From Gammaproteobacteria bacterium (GTDB taxonomy: Bacteria; Pseudomonadota; Gammaproteobacteria; Pseudomonadales; Azotimanducaceae), in assembly GCA_009841635.1 (NCBI GenBank), contig VXLJ01000027.1:1-64000 (forward strand): a DNA stretch of 64,000 nt, in the 5' to 3' direction. This document shows, piece after piece, positions 47,009 to 56,983 of the stretch. The stretch's first letter is position 1. Every line of letters starts with the position of its first letter. The translations under genes were made by a program, and so were the position numbers. The notes beneath the pieces are model-generated. The model searched no databases. It was not told the origin of the DNA and saw only the letters and a program-made list of their open reading frames with translations.

Positions 47009-47734
47009 CTAGTAACCGAGCATACCGCCATTGACCGCAATTGTCTGGCCAGTTACGTAGGAGCTATGCTCGCTGGCCAAAAACGCAACGACTTCTGCAA
47101 CTTCTTGCGCATCGCCAATGCGACCTAAAGGAATTCGGGCTAGGAGCTGTTCTTTCACTTTTTCATCTAAGCTAGCTGTCATGTCGGTCTCAATGAAGCC
47201 TGGAGCAACACAATTAACCGTTATGCCACGACTACCGAGTTCTTGAGCTAAACTGCGCGTAAATCCTTCTATCCCCGCTTTTGCAGCAGCGTAATTCGCC
47301 TGACCAGCGTTACCCATCCGCCCAACAACCGAACCGACATTAATGATGCGTCCCCAGCGTTCACGCATCATGCCTCGCAAGAAAGGTTTACAAAGGCGAT
47401 GTAGCGCTACTAAATTAGTTTGAATCACGTCGGCCCAGTCTGCATCGGACATTCTGAGAAAGAGATTGTCCTTGGTGACCCCGGCGTTGTTTACCAAGAT
47501 AGTAAGATTCGCTTCACTAGTGACTTGCTCGACCGCCGCCGTTACAGAATCAACATCATTGACCTGTAATACGATGCCAGTACCAGAATCACCAAGCATT
47601 TCGCTTACTCGATCGGCACCTTCTTGGGAGGTTGCTGAACCGTAAACAAAAGTACTTGCTGAGGCCAGTCGCATAGCGATGGCGGAACCAATGCCACGAC
47701 TGGCACCTGTTACAAGCGCAATTCGACTGCTCAT
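47009..47734 (-). CDS. fabG: 3-oxoacyl-ACP reductase
   Basis: 241 residues, classical SDR: TGASRGIG, NNAG (VTKDNLFLRM follows, a FabG mark), Ser in NVGSVVGRMGN, and YAAAK. It reduces 3-ketoacyl-ACP with NADPH. Its ATG overlaps the fabD stop (ATGA). Confidence 0.95.
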   Translation of the reverse strand: MSSRIALVTGASRGIGSAIAMRLASASTFVYGSATSQEGADRVSEMLGDSGTGIVLQVNDVDSVTAAVEQVTSEANLTILVNNAGVTKDNLFLRMSDADWADVIQTNLVALHRLCKPFLRGMMRERWGRIINVGSVVGRMGNAGQANYAAAKAGIEGFTRSLAQELGSRGITVNCVAPGFIETDMTASLDEKVKEQLLARIPLGRIGDAQEVAEVVAFLASEHSSYVTGQTIAVNGGMLGY

Positions 47735-48666
47735 GTGTTAATTGCAGCTAACGCGTCGTCGAAATCGCCAACGGTACTAATTGCCCTGCAATTCATGCGT
47801 CGATCAATGCGTCGCGACAAGCCTGTAAGCACCTTGCCTGGACCGCACTCAATTAAAGCGTCACAGCCCCGTGCAAGCATCGCCGTCACACAATCTGCCC
47901 ACCGGACTGGCGATGACAACTGTTTTATTAAGCGACTGCGTACCCCATCAAGATCGTCTGCAGCTTCCGCGTCGACGTTCTGAAAAATGGGACACATCGG
48001 TTTATTCATAGACGTTTCAGCCAAGAGCTGCGCTACACCTTGAGTTGCCGGTGCCATTAGTTCGCAGTGTGATGGAACGCTTACATCCAACGGCACCACG
48101 CGTTTGCGTTTGTCGCCCTCGGCCAACACCTTTTCCGCGACCCGATTCACGGCGTCAGCCGCACCTGAAATAACCACTTGCCCTGGCGAATTGATATTTG
48201 CAGGAGCAACCACGCCATCGTCAGCATTGCAAAACTCCTGCAATTCTTCTAATTCAACCCCTAGCACAGCTGCCATCGCACCCGCACCGCTAGGTACAGC
48301 GCCTTGCATAAGTTTGCCCCGCTCGTGAACTAGCTTGATCGCATCGCTAAAACTGAATACACCAGCGACTGTTAATGCGGAATATTCACCAAGGCTATGA
48401 CCTGCTACAGCATGAGGTGACGCGCCGCCTTGCGCCCGCCAAATCTCAAACAATGCCACTGAGGTCGCCAACATGACGGGTTGGGTTATTTCTGTTTGAT
48501 TGAGTCGCTCGGCCGGGCCGAGTTCTATCAAAGACACTAAATCCTCATCGATGATGCCTGAAGCCTCAGCAAGGCGTTCATTCAACAAAGGAAATTTCGA
48601 TCTCAGATCTTCCAGCATGCCGACCGCTTGCGCACCCTGGCCTGGAAATATGTAACCAACCTGCAA
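47731..48666 (-). CDS. fabD: Malonyl-CoA-ACP transacylase
   Basis: 311 residues with GQGAQ near the N-terminus, the nucleophile in AGHSLGEYSAL, the Arg that holds malonate, and the catalytic His in VPSHCELM. It loads malonyl on ACP. It follows plsX directly; fabH, usually between them, is missing here. Confidence 0.94.
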   Translation of the reverse strand: MQVGYIFPGQGAQAVGMLEDLRSKFPLLNERLAEASGIIDEDLVSLIELGPAERLNQTEITQPVMLATSVALFEIWRAQGGASPHAVAGHSLGEYSALTVAGVFSFSDAIKLVHERGKLMQGAVPSGAGAMAAVLGVELEELQEFCNADDGVVAPANINSPGQVVISGAADAVNRVAEKVLAEGDKRKRVVPLDVSVPSHCELMAPATQGVAQLLAETSMNKPMCPIFQNVDAEAADDLDGVRSRLIKQLSSPVRWADCVTAMLARGCDALIECGPGKVLTGLSRRIDRRMNCRAISTVGDFDDALAAINT

Positions 48667-48671
48667 TTCAA

Positions 48672-49670
48672 TTACCCCTTTTCGAAAAATGCTTGGATTT
48701 TCGCAGGAACGCCCATCTCAACTTCACGGACAGCTTGAGCTATCGCCGCGGTCATGCCTGCTGCCGTTGTACCGTTGTGACTTTTCACCACGACACCGTT
48801 CAATCCGACGAAACTGCCACCATTGTGTCGCTGTGAATCGAGTTTGCGCATGAGGCGGCGAAACCGTTTGCGTGCGCGTTTACGTATAGCCTGAGCCGCG
48901 TCACCATGGTCATCGCTGCCTAATTCGTGAAAGAACACGTCGCGAATGAAATTCACTGTGCCTTCGACAGCTTTTAATGCGATATTCCCCGCATAGCCAT
49001 CCGTAACAACCACATCCGCACTACCCTCAAATATGTGACTAGGTTCTACGAATCCGACGAAATTGAGTTCTTTCGCAGCTCCTAACAGTGCGGCCGCTTC
49101 GCGCAACAGAGTTGGCCCTTTACGCGCTTCAATGCCTATGTTCAACAGCGCGATTCGCGGCCGTTCAACGCCGCCCACACGCGATGCGTATGCCGAACCA
49201 AGGAATGCGAACTGCAGCAACGTTGAAGGTTTGCGTACGATGTTTGCACCCAGGTCTAACATCCAAAACGGTAATTGCTTCCCATCAAATTCTTTAATAA
49301 CCGCCGGCCGATCAATGCCTAGTGGTGTATGCAGGATGTGTCGGCCTAATGCCATTAGTGCACCAGTACTGCCTACGCTTACAAACCCATCCACTTTTTC
49401 ATCATGCAGCATATGCATGCCAACATGCATGGATGTACGGGTTCGTTCGCGCAATATGTCCCGCAAGGATTCGCCGTCTCGCACCCAGTTAGTGCAATCA
49501 ACGATCTGATAACCGTTGCTGGATTCTTTGCCTATAGACTCACTGTCGCAAATAAACAACAGTTCGCACGTTGGTCGAATCTCACGCAGCTCGGCAGCGC
49601 CTTCGATCAGTTCGGATGCAGGTAACTCTGCACCAAGAAGATCAACGGCGATCCGTAATGGTCGTGTCAT
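48672..49670 (-). CDS. plsX: Phosphate acyltransferase PlsX
   Basis: 332 residues, with FVSVGSTGALMA, LDLGANI and VVTDGYAGNIALK as in PlsX. It makes acyl-phosphate from acyl-ACP for phospholipid synthesis. The N-terminal DxxGGD-type motif is altered to DLLGAE, and the tail is Arg-rich (about 265-280). Position after rpmF supports the call. Confidence 0.9.
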   Translation of the reverse strand: MTRPLRIAVDLLGAELPASELIEGAAELREIRPTCELLFICDSESIGKESSNGYQIVDCTNWVRDGESLRDILRERTRTSMHVGMHMLHDEKVDGFVSVGSTGALMALGRHILHTPLGIDRPAVIKEFDGKQLPFWMLDLGANIVRKPSTLLQFAFLGSAYASRVGGVERPRIALLNIGIEARKGPTLLREAAALLGAAKELNFVGFVEPSHIFEGSADVVVTDGYAGNIALKAVEGTVNFIRDVFFHELGSDDHGDAAQAIRKRARKRFRRLMRKLDSQRHNGGSFVGLNGVVVKSHNGTTAAGMTAAIAQAVREVEMGVPAKIQAFFEKG

Positions 49671-49710
49671 TGTCGCAGACGGATATCTGCGGAACAGCTA
49701 AGTCAGTGAG

Positions 49711-49902
49711 CTATTCGTCGTCGTACTCAGGCGCTTGACCAATCACCAATTCACCCTTGTAGAACCCATCCGGGCTCACATGATGGCGCAGGTGAATTTC
49801 TGCTGTTAATGAATCCATGGAAACCGCAGGCTTTTTGACTTTTTGGTGCGTACGGCGCTTATCGCGCTTGGAACGCGTTTTGCGGTTTTTTTGGACCGCC
49901 AT
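49711..49902 (-). CDS. rpmF: Ribosomal protein bL32
   Basis: 63 residues beginning AVQKNRKTRSKRDKRRTH, the strongly conserved basic start of L32. It has the zinc-free form: no CxxC pairs. It lies 44 bases after the yceD gene, the usual order yceD-rpmF-plsX. Confidence 0.95.
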   Translation of the reverse strand: MAVQKNRKTRSKRDKRRTHQKVKKPAVSMDSLTAEIHLRHHVSPDGFYKGELVIGQAPEYDDE

Positions 49903-49946
49903 GGGTCACTCCCGAGCTTCGGTCAATTGAGGCGCGTAATTATCAG

Positions 49947-50456
49947 CTAGGGTTCGAGAAGTTTGCGCAGGTTTTCAAAAGGTTTTTGAGTGAATTGCGT
50001 CGCTCGTGTTGGCAGTGCTTGGGTGGTCTCGCTTGCATCGAGTGCGATGCATTCGTGTTCCTTTTCATCTACTCGCCATGGAATGCTCATGATCAGGTCA
50101 TCTTCCACAAGCTCGCACACCTGGATGGGATTTTCTGTCACTACGATGACATCGGCCTCTTGAGCCACTCGCTCAGCAACGGCATCAGAGCGGACAATCA
50201 CTGCATCAATCTCCGCTAGTATCGTGGTGGGCACCGTATTCGCGCACCGATGGCACGTGAGCTCTGCTTGGACACTGGCTGTACCACACATATGAACTCG
50301 ATCGTGCTCATCTAGCTCAAACTTCAGATCCACCGCAACCGTGTCGCTTGTGCTAGCTAATTCGGTCGCAAGCCGCGAAAACGAGCGAAGCGGTACCGAG
50401 CCACGCCAGCTACGACGATGCCGTGCGTAATCGCTAGGCGAAACTTTCACGAACAT
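49947..50456 (-). CDS. yceD: YceD family (DUF177) protein
   Basis: 169 residues. The CGTASVQAELTCHRCANTV segment and acidic C-terminal half match YceD, conserved upstream of rpmF and linked to 23S rRNA or ribosome assembly. Ends with the PFENLRKLLEP-type tail typical of the family. Confidence 0.88.
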   Translation of the reverse strand: MFVKVSPSDYARHRRSWRGSVPLRSFSRLATELASTSDTVAVDLKFELDEHDRVHMCGTASVQAELTCHRCANTVPTTILAEIDAVIVRSDAVAERVAQEADVIVVTENPIQVCELVEDDLIMSIPWRVDEKEHECIALDASETTQALPTRATQFTQKPFENLRKLLEP

Positions 50457-50513
50457 TCGCTATAAAACGAAGAGTTGTTCAATGGTAACCTCAACCCCAA
50501 GAGGAGTGTTTGA

Positions 50514-51110
50514 TTGCCGTATCGCTTAGTTCTCGCATCAGGGTCCCGCTATCGCCAGCAGCAGTTGCGCGCAGCAGGCTATGAATTTGAATCGGTCAGC
50601 CCAAACATCGATGAATCGCCGCTAGAAAATGAAACTCCGGCAGAATTAGCCAGCCGGCTTGCATATCAAAAAGCGATCGCAGTTCTAACGTCGCGACCGA
50701 GTGCGATCGTGATTGGCGGTGACCAAGTTTGTAGTCTAAACAATGATGCGCTAGGGAAACCAGGCACAATCTCGAAAGCAATTGCGCAACTCCAACGGAT
50801 GTCAAATCAGGTCGTGATATTTCATAGTGCAGTTGCCGTTTTGGCAGCGCAGCAGGCCGCGCAATTCTGCGTTCCTACTGAAGTTCGGCTGCGTGAACTC
50901 AGTCAAACCGAGATTGAAAACTACGTTGCGTTAGATTCGCCTCTTGACAGCGCAGGCGCAATCAAGTCCGAAAAACGTGGCTCACACTTATTTGAGAGCG
51001 TTTCTTCAAAGGATCCAAGCGCTCTAATTGGCTTGCCTCTCATTCAACTTGCCGCTACGCTTCGCGAGTTTGGTGTTAATCCGCTTCTGCCAACAAAGCC
51101 CAATACCTAG
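50514..51110 (+). CDS. Maf/YceF-type nucleotide pyrophosphatase
   Basis: 198 residues resembling YceF (m7GTP pyrophosphatase): LASGSRYRQQQLRAA, IDESPLENETP, IGGDQV and SAGAIKSEKRG. The first motif has SGSR where many Maf proteins have SxSPRR. It removes modified nucleotides. It starts at TTG 50514 and overlaps the convergent rluC end by 35 bases. It is divergent from yceD. Confidence 0.87.
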   Translation: MPYRLVLASGSRYRQQQLRAAGYEFESVSPNIDESPLENETPAELASRLAYQKAIAVLTSRPSAIVIGGDQVCSLNNDALGKPGTISKAIAQLQRMSNQVVIFHSAVAVLAAQQAAQFCVPTEVRLRELSQTEIENYVALDSPLDSAGAIKSEKRGSHLFESVSSKDPSALIGLPLIQLAATLREFGVNPLLPTKPNT

Positions 51111-51978
51111 AAAAATCAAGCGGCATAGGTGCTTGGAGGTCACCGACGTCGGGGATCCTCAACGAATTTGCGTGAAGCATGAGACGTGAGGGTTGCGGAC
51201 GGAATGTCCGACTCCCATATTTGCGATCACCAAGAATTGGGTGTCCCGCGTGCTGGGCATGCACGCGAATTTGATGCGTGCGACCGGTCAAGGGTTTAGC
51301 ACTGACCCAAGAGGCATGCGCACAACGTTGGTCAATTTTGAAAAGCGTCCGCGAAGGTTGTCCGGTATGGCTGACACGAACCCTACGTTCCCCGTTCGGC
51401 ATATGAAATCGCTCAAGCCGTGCATCCACGCAAATCTCTGCGTCACCCCAAGCATTTGCGACAATTGCAACATAGGTCTTGCCAATCGCGCCATCGCGAA
51501 ACAATTTTTGGTGCTTAAGCATGCTTTCACGTGTTTTCGTAACCACCAAACAACCAGAAGTTGCTTTGTCCAATCGATGCGCGAGCTGCAATCCTTCTAA
51601 ATCGAATATGTGATTGAGCTGCTCGGCTAAGCCAAATTCCGCATCGATGCCGCCATGCACCAAAACACCTGCTGGTTTATTGATGACGATTAGGTCATCG
51701 TTTTCGTAAATGACTGAACGCTGAATCAATTCGACAAACGCCGGCGTCGCGTCAGGTACGGCGCTACGCTGCGTTACGTATGCCGGTGGAATCCGGACCC
51801 GGTCATCCACTTGCAGTCGCGTATTTGGTTTGCAGCGAGAACCATTTATGCGAACCTCACCACTGCGAATCATGCGATAGACGCGACTGCGCGGCACTCC
51901 ACGCAATTGACCTAATAGAAAGTTATCAAGACGTTGTCCGGCGTGTTCACCAATGACGACGGTTTGAACGCTTGTCAA
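51076..51978 (-). CDS. rluC: 23S rRNA pseudouridine synthase RluC
   Basis: 300 residues: S4 domain (about 12-75; RLDNFLLGQLRGVPRSRVYRMIRSGEVRING) and RluA-family catalytic domain with HRLDKATSGCLVVTKT, whose Asp is the nucleophile. RluC modifies U955, U2504 and U2580 in E. coli. Location beside maf, yceD and rpmF is the usual one; an RluD-like function is less likely. Confidence 0.9.
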   Translation of the reverse strand: MTSVQTVVIGEHAGQRLDNFLLGQLRGVPRSRVYRMIRSGEVRINGSRCKPNTRLQVDDRVRIPPAYVTQRSAVPDATPAFVELIQRSVIYENDDLIVINKPAGVLVHGGIDAEFGLAEQLNHIFDLEGLQLAHRLDKATSGCLVVTKTRESMLKHQKLFRDGAIGKTYVAIVANAWGDAEICVDARLERFHMPNGERRVRVSHTGQPSRTLFKIDQRCAHASWVSAKPLTGRTHQIRVHAQHAGHPILGDRKYGSRTFRPQPSRLMLHANSLRIPDVGDLQAPMPLDFSRYWALLAEAD

Positions 51979-52001
51979 TATGCGAATTCGAGTTCGGCCG
52001 A

Positions 52002-53942
52002 CTAAGCCGTCGAATCAGAACTCACCAGCCGAACATCCGTCACACGATGCAAGCGGCGTAGACTCACGATAACGAGCGAGACTTCCTGTAAATCAGTTAC
52101 TTCTACCCAAATATCGGCCACTGCTTCTTGTTCTAACTTTGGGGCACCGAGTTGAAAGTTCACGACATTGACATTCAGCGCAGCAATCTCTCGCGTTATG
52201 TCTCGAATGAGATTCTTGCGATCAAGTGCTTTGAGACGTATATGCATCGTCGACTTCGCCACGTCAGTGGCTTGCAGCAAGTCGCTCACTTCAGCGTGAA
52301 GCTGGGCAATTTCCACAAGCATTTGCCGAGCTTTCATAGAGCCGAGTGCTACTTCAATAAACAAATCATCTGGCAAGTCGAAATCCAAGGCCGAGGCCGC
52401 TTCCTCGGGCGTTAGTTTCAAATTCAATCGATCGATTTCTTGCTGAACCCAATCACGTCCAGCATTCACGTTATAGGTGCGATCGAAGTCTTGGAAAAAC
52501 GCGCGGAGCAAATCACGCGTTTTTGAGGACTTGTAGTACTTTAAGTCCCGATCGAGCCATTCCCGTTGGGGTTTGGCACGATCACTGGTGATGATTTCAA
52601 CAGTTTGACCTGATTGCAACACCGTATTTAGTGCAACTTCGACGCCATCGACCAATGCACCCACACAATGCAACCCGATATCCGTATGCACCTTGAATGC
52701 GAAATCAAGTGCAGTCGAACCCGCTTCTAAGTCAATGACGTGGCGTTGCGGCGTGGAAACATAGGTCCTGCCCTCGCTTCTAGAGATGTCCTCGGCGTTT
52801 GACGCGTCATCATCAATGACATTCAAGCCTTCATGCCAGTTCAGAACCTCGCGCATCCAATCGATGTTCGCATCGTCCAGCGTCGCGTCGTTCTCGCCTT
52901 TGTAGCTCCAATGCGAGCAAACACCAAGTTCGGAGTCCAAGTGCATTTCGCGCGTGCGAATTTGAACTTCAAGCACATGACCTTGCGGACCATAGACAGC
53001 CGTATGCAAGGATCGATAACCATTGGACTTCGGGTTGGCAATGTAATCGTCGAATTCGTTAGCGATGTGCGGCCAAGACGTATGCACGACGCCGAGTACC
53101 TGATAGCACTTTGGCACCGAATCAACGATTACGCGAATCGCGAGAACGTCATGTACATCGTCGAAGTCGATGTTCTTTTCCCGCATCTTACGATAAACGC
53201 CATAGATGTTCTTTGCTCTGCCGAGTATTTCTGCGGAGATGCCAACTTCATCTAAACGCCATTCGAGGTCAGCTTGCAATTTGCCTACTAACTCCTCGCG
53301 TGCCGAACGACGTTCTGTGAATCGCGATGCGATTTCGTGATATGCATCTGGCTGCAAACAACGAAAGGCATAGTCCTCGAGCACCCATTTCAATTGCCAA
53401 ATGCCAAGTCGATTGGCCAATGGCGCAAAAAAATGCAAGACCTCATGCGCGGTGCGAAGGCTCGTCGCAGAACCGTTAAAAATCAGCGGGTGCAGCTGCA
53501 CCAATCGCTCAACCATCTTCAGCACGACCACACGAGGATCGTCGATCATGGCGACCAGCATACGCCGCACGTTGTCAGCTTGGCGTGTGTTGCGCCGCAC
53601 CTGCAACAACACGCTGTACGTTGCGGCAGAATCAGTACTCGAAAGTCGAACGAGCGTACGAAGCAATTTACCCGTATCACTGTTACCAATATCGTCGATA
53701 TCTAGCTCACCGGCAAGTACTGCAAAAAATGCATAACCGGCTATCAGTGTTGGCGTATCCACTGGTAACTGACTCAATTGATCAGTGAGCAACGTTGCCC
53801 GTTCCAATTGTCCAGCAGCTTCCAGTGCTTCCTCAACACGCTGGAGCAACATCCGATCCGGATCAGTGATCCGAAAACGCAACGCTGCTTTGTCGAGCAA
53901 CCCGGGAGGGCGTTTGGCGTAACCGTTCACGAGTTCAGTCAT
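52002..53942 (-). CDS. relA: RelA-type (p)ppGpp synthetase
   Basis: 646 residues from ATG 53942. The pseudo-hydrolase domain lacks the HDxxED metal motif, so it is RelA rather than SpoT. The synthetase core shows GRAKNIYGVYRKM, NPKSNGYRSLHTAV and VQIRTREMHLDSELG. TGS (about 395-450) and C-terminal ACT domains follow. It makes the stringent-response alarmone on ribosomes. Its ATG overlaps the end of recO. It is shorter than E. coli RelA by about 100 residues, mainly in the C-terminal helical/zinc-finger part. Confidence 0.88.
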   Translation of the reverse strand: MTELVNGYAKRPPGLLDKAALRFRITDPDRMLLQRVEEALEAAGQLERATLLTDQLSQLPVDTPTLIAGYAFFAVLAGELDIDDIGNSDTGKLLRTLVRLSSTDSAATYSVLLQVRRNTRQADNVRRMLVAMIDDPRVVVLKMVERLVQLHPLIFNGSATSLRTAHEVLHFFAPLANRLGIWQLKWVLEDYAFRCLQPDAYHEIASRFTERRSAREELVGKLQADLEWRLDEVGISAEILGRAKNIYGVYRKMREKNIDFDDVHDVLAIRVIVDSVPKCYQVLGVVHTSWPHIANEFDDYIANPKSNGYRSLHTAVYGPQGHVLEVQIRTREMHLDSELGVCSHWSYKGENDATLDDANIDWMREVLNWHEGLNVIDDDASNAEDISRSEGRTYVSTPQRHVIDLEAGSTALDFAFKVHTDIGLHCVGALVDGVEVALNTVLQSGQTVEIITSDRAKPQREWLDRDLKYYKSSKTRDLLRAFFQDFDRTYNVNAGRDWVQQEIDRLNLKLTPEEAASALDFDLPDDLFIEVALGSMKARQMLVEIAQLHAEVSDLLQATDVAKSTMHIRLKALDRKNLIRDITREIAALNVNVVNFQLGAPKLEQEAVADIWVEVTDLQEVSLVIVSLRRLHRVTDVRLVSSDSTA

Positions 53943-54654
53943 AACGCGTTGTCTCCGATGCCGCATCGCGGTACTGTTTAGCAGATAACAGCGTCCGCGC
54001 TTTGATCTCTCGCTCGCCTAAATGGTGATCTAGCGCTTGGCGCAGCACCAATTTTGCGACTCGCCGGCTTTCTTCGCTATGAAAATCGTCGCTTGAAATA
54101 TCTAGTAACACTCTGCCAGAATATTGATTTGACGAAGATTCAGACGCACGACAGAAGCCCTCGCGGGGTTCGAACGCGTAATTAATCGCAGCGTCAATCC
54201 CATGGCCTGATGACTGTTCGCGATCAAACGAAATCGCATAGCCAAGTGCGCTCAAATACTTGCGCTCGAATACACGCAAGGTCTTTTCAAGTTCGTTGGC
54301 GTGATCGTTAAGACGTGTGAGGGCATCTGAGTAGATACCGTATACCCGCTCGACTTGCTGATTCTCATGTATACCTCGCCGGAGCAACTCATTTAAATAC
54401 AAGCCTGCGTAGAGCGCTTCGTCAGACAAGGCATATGTCGTTTCTAGCTCACAAGACCGCAAGGTCACCAATCCCATGCGAGCGCGCCAACTCATGCTGT
54501 ATTCACAAAATAAATCGATGGGCACGGCATGCTGTCTCTTAGCGCCTCGATAAATGGCATGCACGCTGCGAGAATCGCTCGTTAGCAATTCCAGCAGCAA
54601 ACTCGTTTCGCTATAAGGTCGTCGCCGAATCACATAGCAACGCTCGTTGATCAC
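53935..54654 (-). CDS. recO: DNA repair protein RecO
   Basis: 239 residues: N-terminal OB fold (VIRRRPYSETSLLLELLT, AIYRGAKR) and helical C-terminal domain with no zinc-Cys cluster. It loads RecA with RecR on gaps. It is just past era and overlaps relA; pdxJ, which follows recO in E. coli, is not here. Confidence 0.9.
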   Translation of the reverse strand: MINERCYVIRRRPYSETSLLLELLTSDSRSVHAIYRGAKRQHAVPIDLFCEYSMSWRARMGLVTLRSCELETTYALSDEALYAGLYLNELLRRGIHENQQVERVYGIYSDALTRLNDHANELEKTLRVFERKYLSALGYAISFDREQSSGHGIDAAINYAFEPREGFCRASESSSNQYSGRVLLDISSDDFHSEESRRVAKLVLRQALDHHLGEREIKARTLLSAKQYRDAASETTRYD

Positions 54655-54660
54655 ATCAAA

Positions 54661-55557
54661 TTACCGATAACCGAGATTTGCGAGGCTTTTGCGATCGTCA
54701 GTCCAGTTTGACCTGACTCTCACATGTAAACGCAAATCAACGGATTTATCGAGCAATGTCGCAATGTTGCGACGGGCGGTTGCGCCGATTGACCTGAGGC
54801 GACTGCCACCTTTGCCTATCACGATCCGTTTCTGACTGGATCGTTCAATACAAATGGACGCATAAATCGTAACGGCGGATTCCTCGTCTTCGAACTGCTC
54901 GACGATAACGGTGCTTCGGTGTGGCAGTTCCGCACCGAGCTGACGAACGACTTGCTCGCGAATCAGCTCGCCGACCAGAAACGATGTAGAGCGGTCGGTG
55001 ATTTCGTCGGCCTTGTATAGATGAGGTCCGTTTGGTAGTTGGGCTGCAACGACATCTAATAAGAGGCTTAGACCTTCGTTGCGCAATGCGGCAACAGGAA
55101 CTATTGCGCGAAAGGGGTGCCGTTGCGCCAGCTCATCGATTAACGGCAATAGCCGCTTCTTGTCCTTTACGCGATCAATTTTTGTAATCACGCAAACGAC
55201 TGGCACATCGGTGGTTTTGAGATACTTCAGCACCGTCGCATCGCCGTCTCGCCATCCTGTGCCTTCAACGAGAAACAAGATCACGTCGACGTCGTTTAGC
55301 GTGCTCAATGCCTGGCGATTCATGTAGCGCTCGATCGAGCGACCTGATCGGCCTGCCTGAGCATTAATGCCTGGCGTATCCAAGAACAAGAACTGGCACA
55401 AATCTCGGGTAAGGACGCCTAGCAACTGATGCCGGGTGGTCTGTGGCTTGCGCGACGTAATGCTCAATTTGGTGTCAAGACAATGATTGAGCAGTGTCGA
55501 TTTGCCGACATTGGGTCTGCCTAGGATCGTGACATATCCCGTCGTCGTATCGCTCAT
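54661..55557 (-). CDS. era: GTPase Era
   Basis: 298 residues from ATG 55557. G1 GRPNVGKST, G3 DTPG, G4 TKID, and the C-terminal KH domain with IGKGGSRLRSIGATAR are intact. It helps 16S rRNA and 30S maturation. The start ATG overlaps the stop of the RNase III paralogue (ATGA). An open frame extending to 55758 lies inside that gene and is not used. Confidence 0.93.
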   Translation of the reverse strand: MSDTTTGYVTILGRPNVGKSTLLNHCLDTKLSITSRKPQTTRHQLLGVLTRDLCQFLFLDTPGINAQAGRSGRSIERYMNRQALSTLNDVDVILFLVEGTGWRDGDATVLKYLKTTDVPVVCVITKIDRVKDKKRLLPLIDELAQRHPFRAIVPVAALRNEGLSLLLDVVAAQLPNGPHLYKADEITDRSTSFLVGELIREQVVRQLGAELPHRSTVIVEQFEDEESAVTIYASICIERSSQKRIVIGKGGSRLRSIGATARRNIATLLDKSVDLRLHVRVRSNWTDDRKSLANLGYR

Positions 55558-56240
55558 GGCTGACTCAGAGAATCCATCAAGTCTTGAGCAGCTAGCCGTT
55601 CTGCTTCCCTTTTTGACTTCGCAGTCGCGTTTCCTAAAGCAGTCAGGCCGTGAATCGAGCATCTCACAACCCATGTTTCGGTTGGCTCGTCCGACGCGAT
55701 TTGTTTGTGGTTCAGCACTCTGTACGCCGGAGGGGCTAGGTTGTGCGCAGACGCCCACTCTTGTAGCAGCGTCTTAGGATGTTTTTGAGGATGAGGATTC
55801 TCGAGTATTTCCGGCGTGCAAACGTGTCGATTGACGAATTCCTGAGCCGCCTGGATACCGCCGTCCATACAAATCGCACCGATCACGGCTTCTAGCGCGT
55901 CGGCACAAACTTTCGAGGATCCATGCGGGTCATTCGTGACGCTGCGACCAAACACGAGCCGGCGGTCAATGCCAAGCTCTTGCGCAATGGAAGTCAAGCG
56001 CTGATTGCTTACAAGTGCGGCTTTGCGCTCCGCCAACAAACCCACCTGCTCTGCCATGCCATGCTTATCGAGCAGAGCCTTTGTGACAGCATAACCTAGC
56101 ACTGAATCACCAAGAAATTCCAAGTGTTCATTGTCCTCGCTTTGCGCGCTTGCATGAACTAATGCTCGCTCAAGCAAACGCTCATCTTCAAAGTGATAAC
56201 CGCAAGCTTGTTGAAGCTGCGCGAGGTCTGCAGTCTTCAT
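55554..56240 (-). CDS. RNase III paralogue (second copy)
   Basis: 228 residues: RNase III domain with NEHLEFLGDSVL (catalytic Glu, Glu, Asp present) and ADALEAVIGAICMDGG (Asp and Glu present), then a dsRNA-binding domain (about 150-225; HPKTLLQEWASAHNL, KSKREAERLAAQDLM). The residue matching E. coli Glu65 is Val (EQVGLLAERK). It lies between rnc and era, and its stop overlaps the era start. It may be the more divergent of two duplicated ribonucleases. Confidence 0.85.
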   Translation of the reverse strand: MKTADLAQLQQACGYHFEDERLLERALVHASAQSEDNEHLEFLGDSVLGYAVTKALLDKHGMAEQVGLLAERKAALVSNQRLTSIAQELGIDRRLVFGRSVTNDPHGSSKVCADALEAVIGAICMDGGIQAAQEFVNRHVCTPEILENPHPQKHPKTLLQEWASAHNLAPPAYRVLNHKQIASDEPTETWVVRCSIHGLTALGNATAKSKREAERLAAQDLMDSLSQP

Positions 56241-56272
56241 CGAACTAGCTAGCGATCAAAGTCGAAAGCCCT

Positions 56273-56983
56273 TCAGCTGCCATTCGACATGACACCCAGT
56301 GCGCCGAGTATTTCTATCGCTGCTTCCGTTTCCGCTGCCTTTCGAGTCTCTGCACGCCCAGTTCGAGTGATCGCAAGATTCTTGATGGTGCATTTCACAT
56401 ACCAGAGCGAATCGCCGCTTTGAGTTGCATCCTGCGTGACAGAGTATTCGGGATATTCGAAACCTTGTTTTTTCAACCAGTTCTGCAAGGCCGTTTTAGG
56501 ATGCACTTTCGTTTCCTGCAACGTAGGTAACGTTTGCATCACGTATTTGTCGATAAATTTATGTGCAGGCCGCAAGCCACCATCGAGGTAAATCGCGCCA
56601 ATTAGCGCTTCAACCGCATCTGCAAACATTTTGGTCCCACGGCTCTCAGACTGGTAGAGACCTTTACCCATTTCCAAAACATCCGTAATACCGAGATTCA
56701 GCGCGACCGATAAGAGATGGGCATTGTTCACGCTCATGATCTTCATTTGCGTGAGTGTGCCTTCGTCTACTTCTGCGTATTTCTTGAACAAAATCTCTGA
56801 AACGACCAAATCTAAAACTGCGTCGCCTAGAAACTCCAATCGTTCATTGTTGGCCACTTCCATGCTGGCATGGGTGAGCGCGACATCTAATAGGGTGATA
56901 TCTTTAAACCGATAGCCAATGCGTTGTTGCAAGCGCCAATGCCGGAACAATAGCGGCAGGTTTTGGAAGAAAGAGAGCGTCAT
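56273..56983 (-). CDS. rnc: Ribonuclease III
   Basis: 236 residues with [24 protein letters not shown] (Glu65 equivalent) and [17 protein letters not shown], then a dsRNA-binding domain ([28 protein letters not shown]). It cuts double-stranded RNA, including rRNA precursors. Its start overlaps the lepA stop; lepB, normally between lepA and rnc, is missing. A second RNase III gene follows 32 bases downstream. The conserved RxxLV part is changed to KIMSV. Confidence 0.9.
   Translation of the reverse strand: MTLSFFQNLPLLFRHWRLQQRIGYRFKDITLLDVALTHASMEVANNERLEFLGDAVLDLVVSEILFKKYAEVDEGTLTQMKIMSVNNAHLLSVALNLGITDVLEMGKGLYQSESRGTKMFADAVEALIGAIYLDGGLRPAHKFIDKYVMQTLPTLQETKVHPKTALQNWLKKQGFEYPEYSVTQDATQSGDSLWYVKCTIKNLAITRTGRAETRKAAETEAAIEILGALGVMSNGS

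Noticed and set aside
55558..55758. N-terminal extension of Era
   Set aside because: The extra 67 codons overlap the RNase III paralogue in another frame; Era begins normally just before GRPNVGKST.
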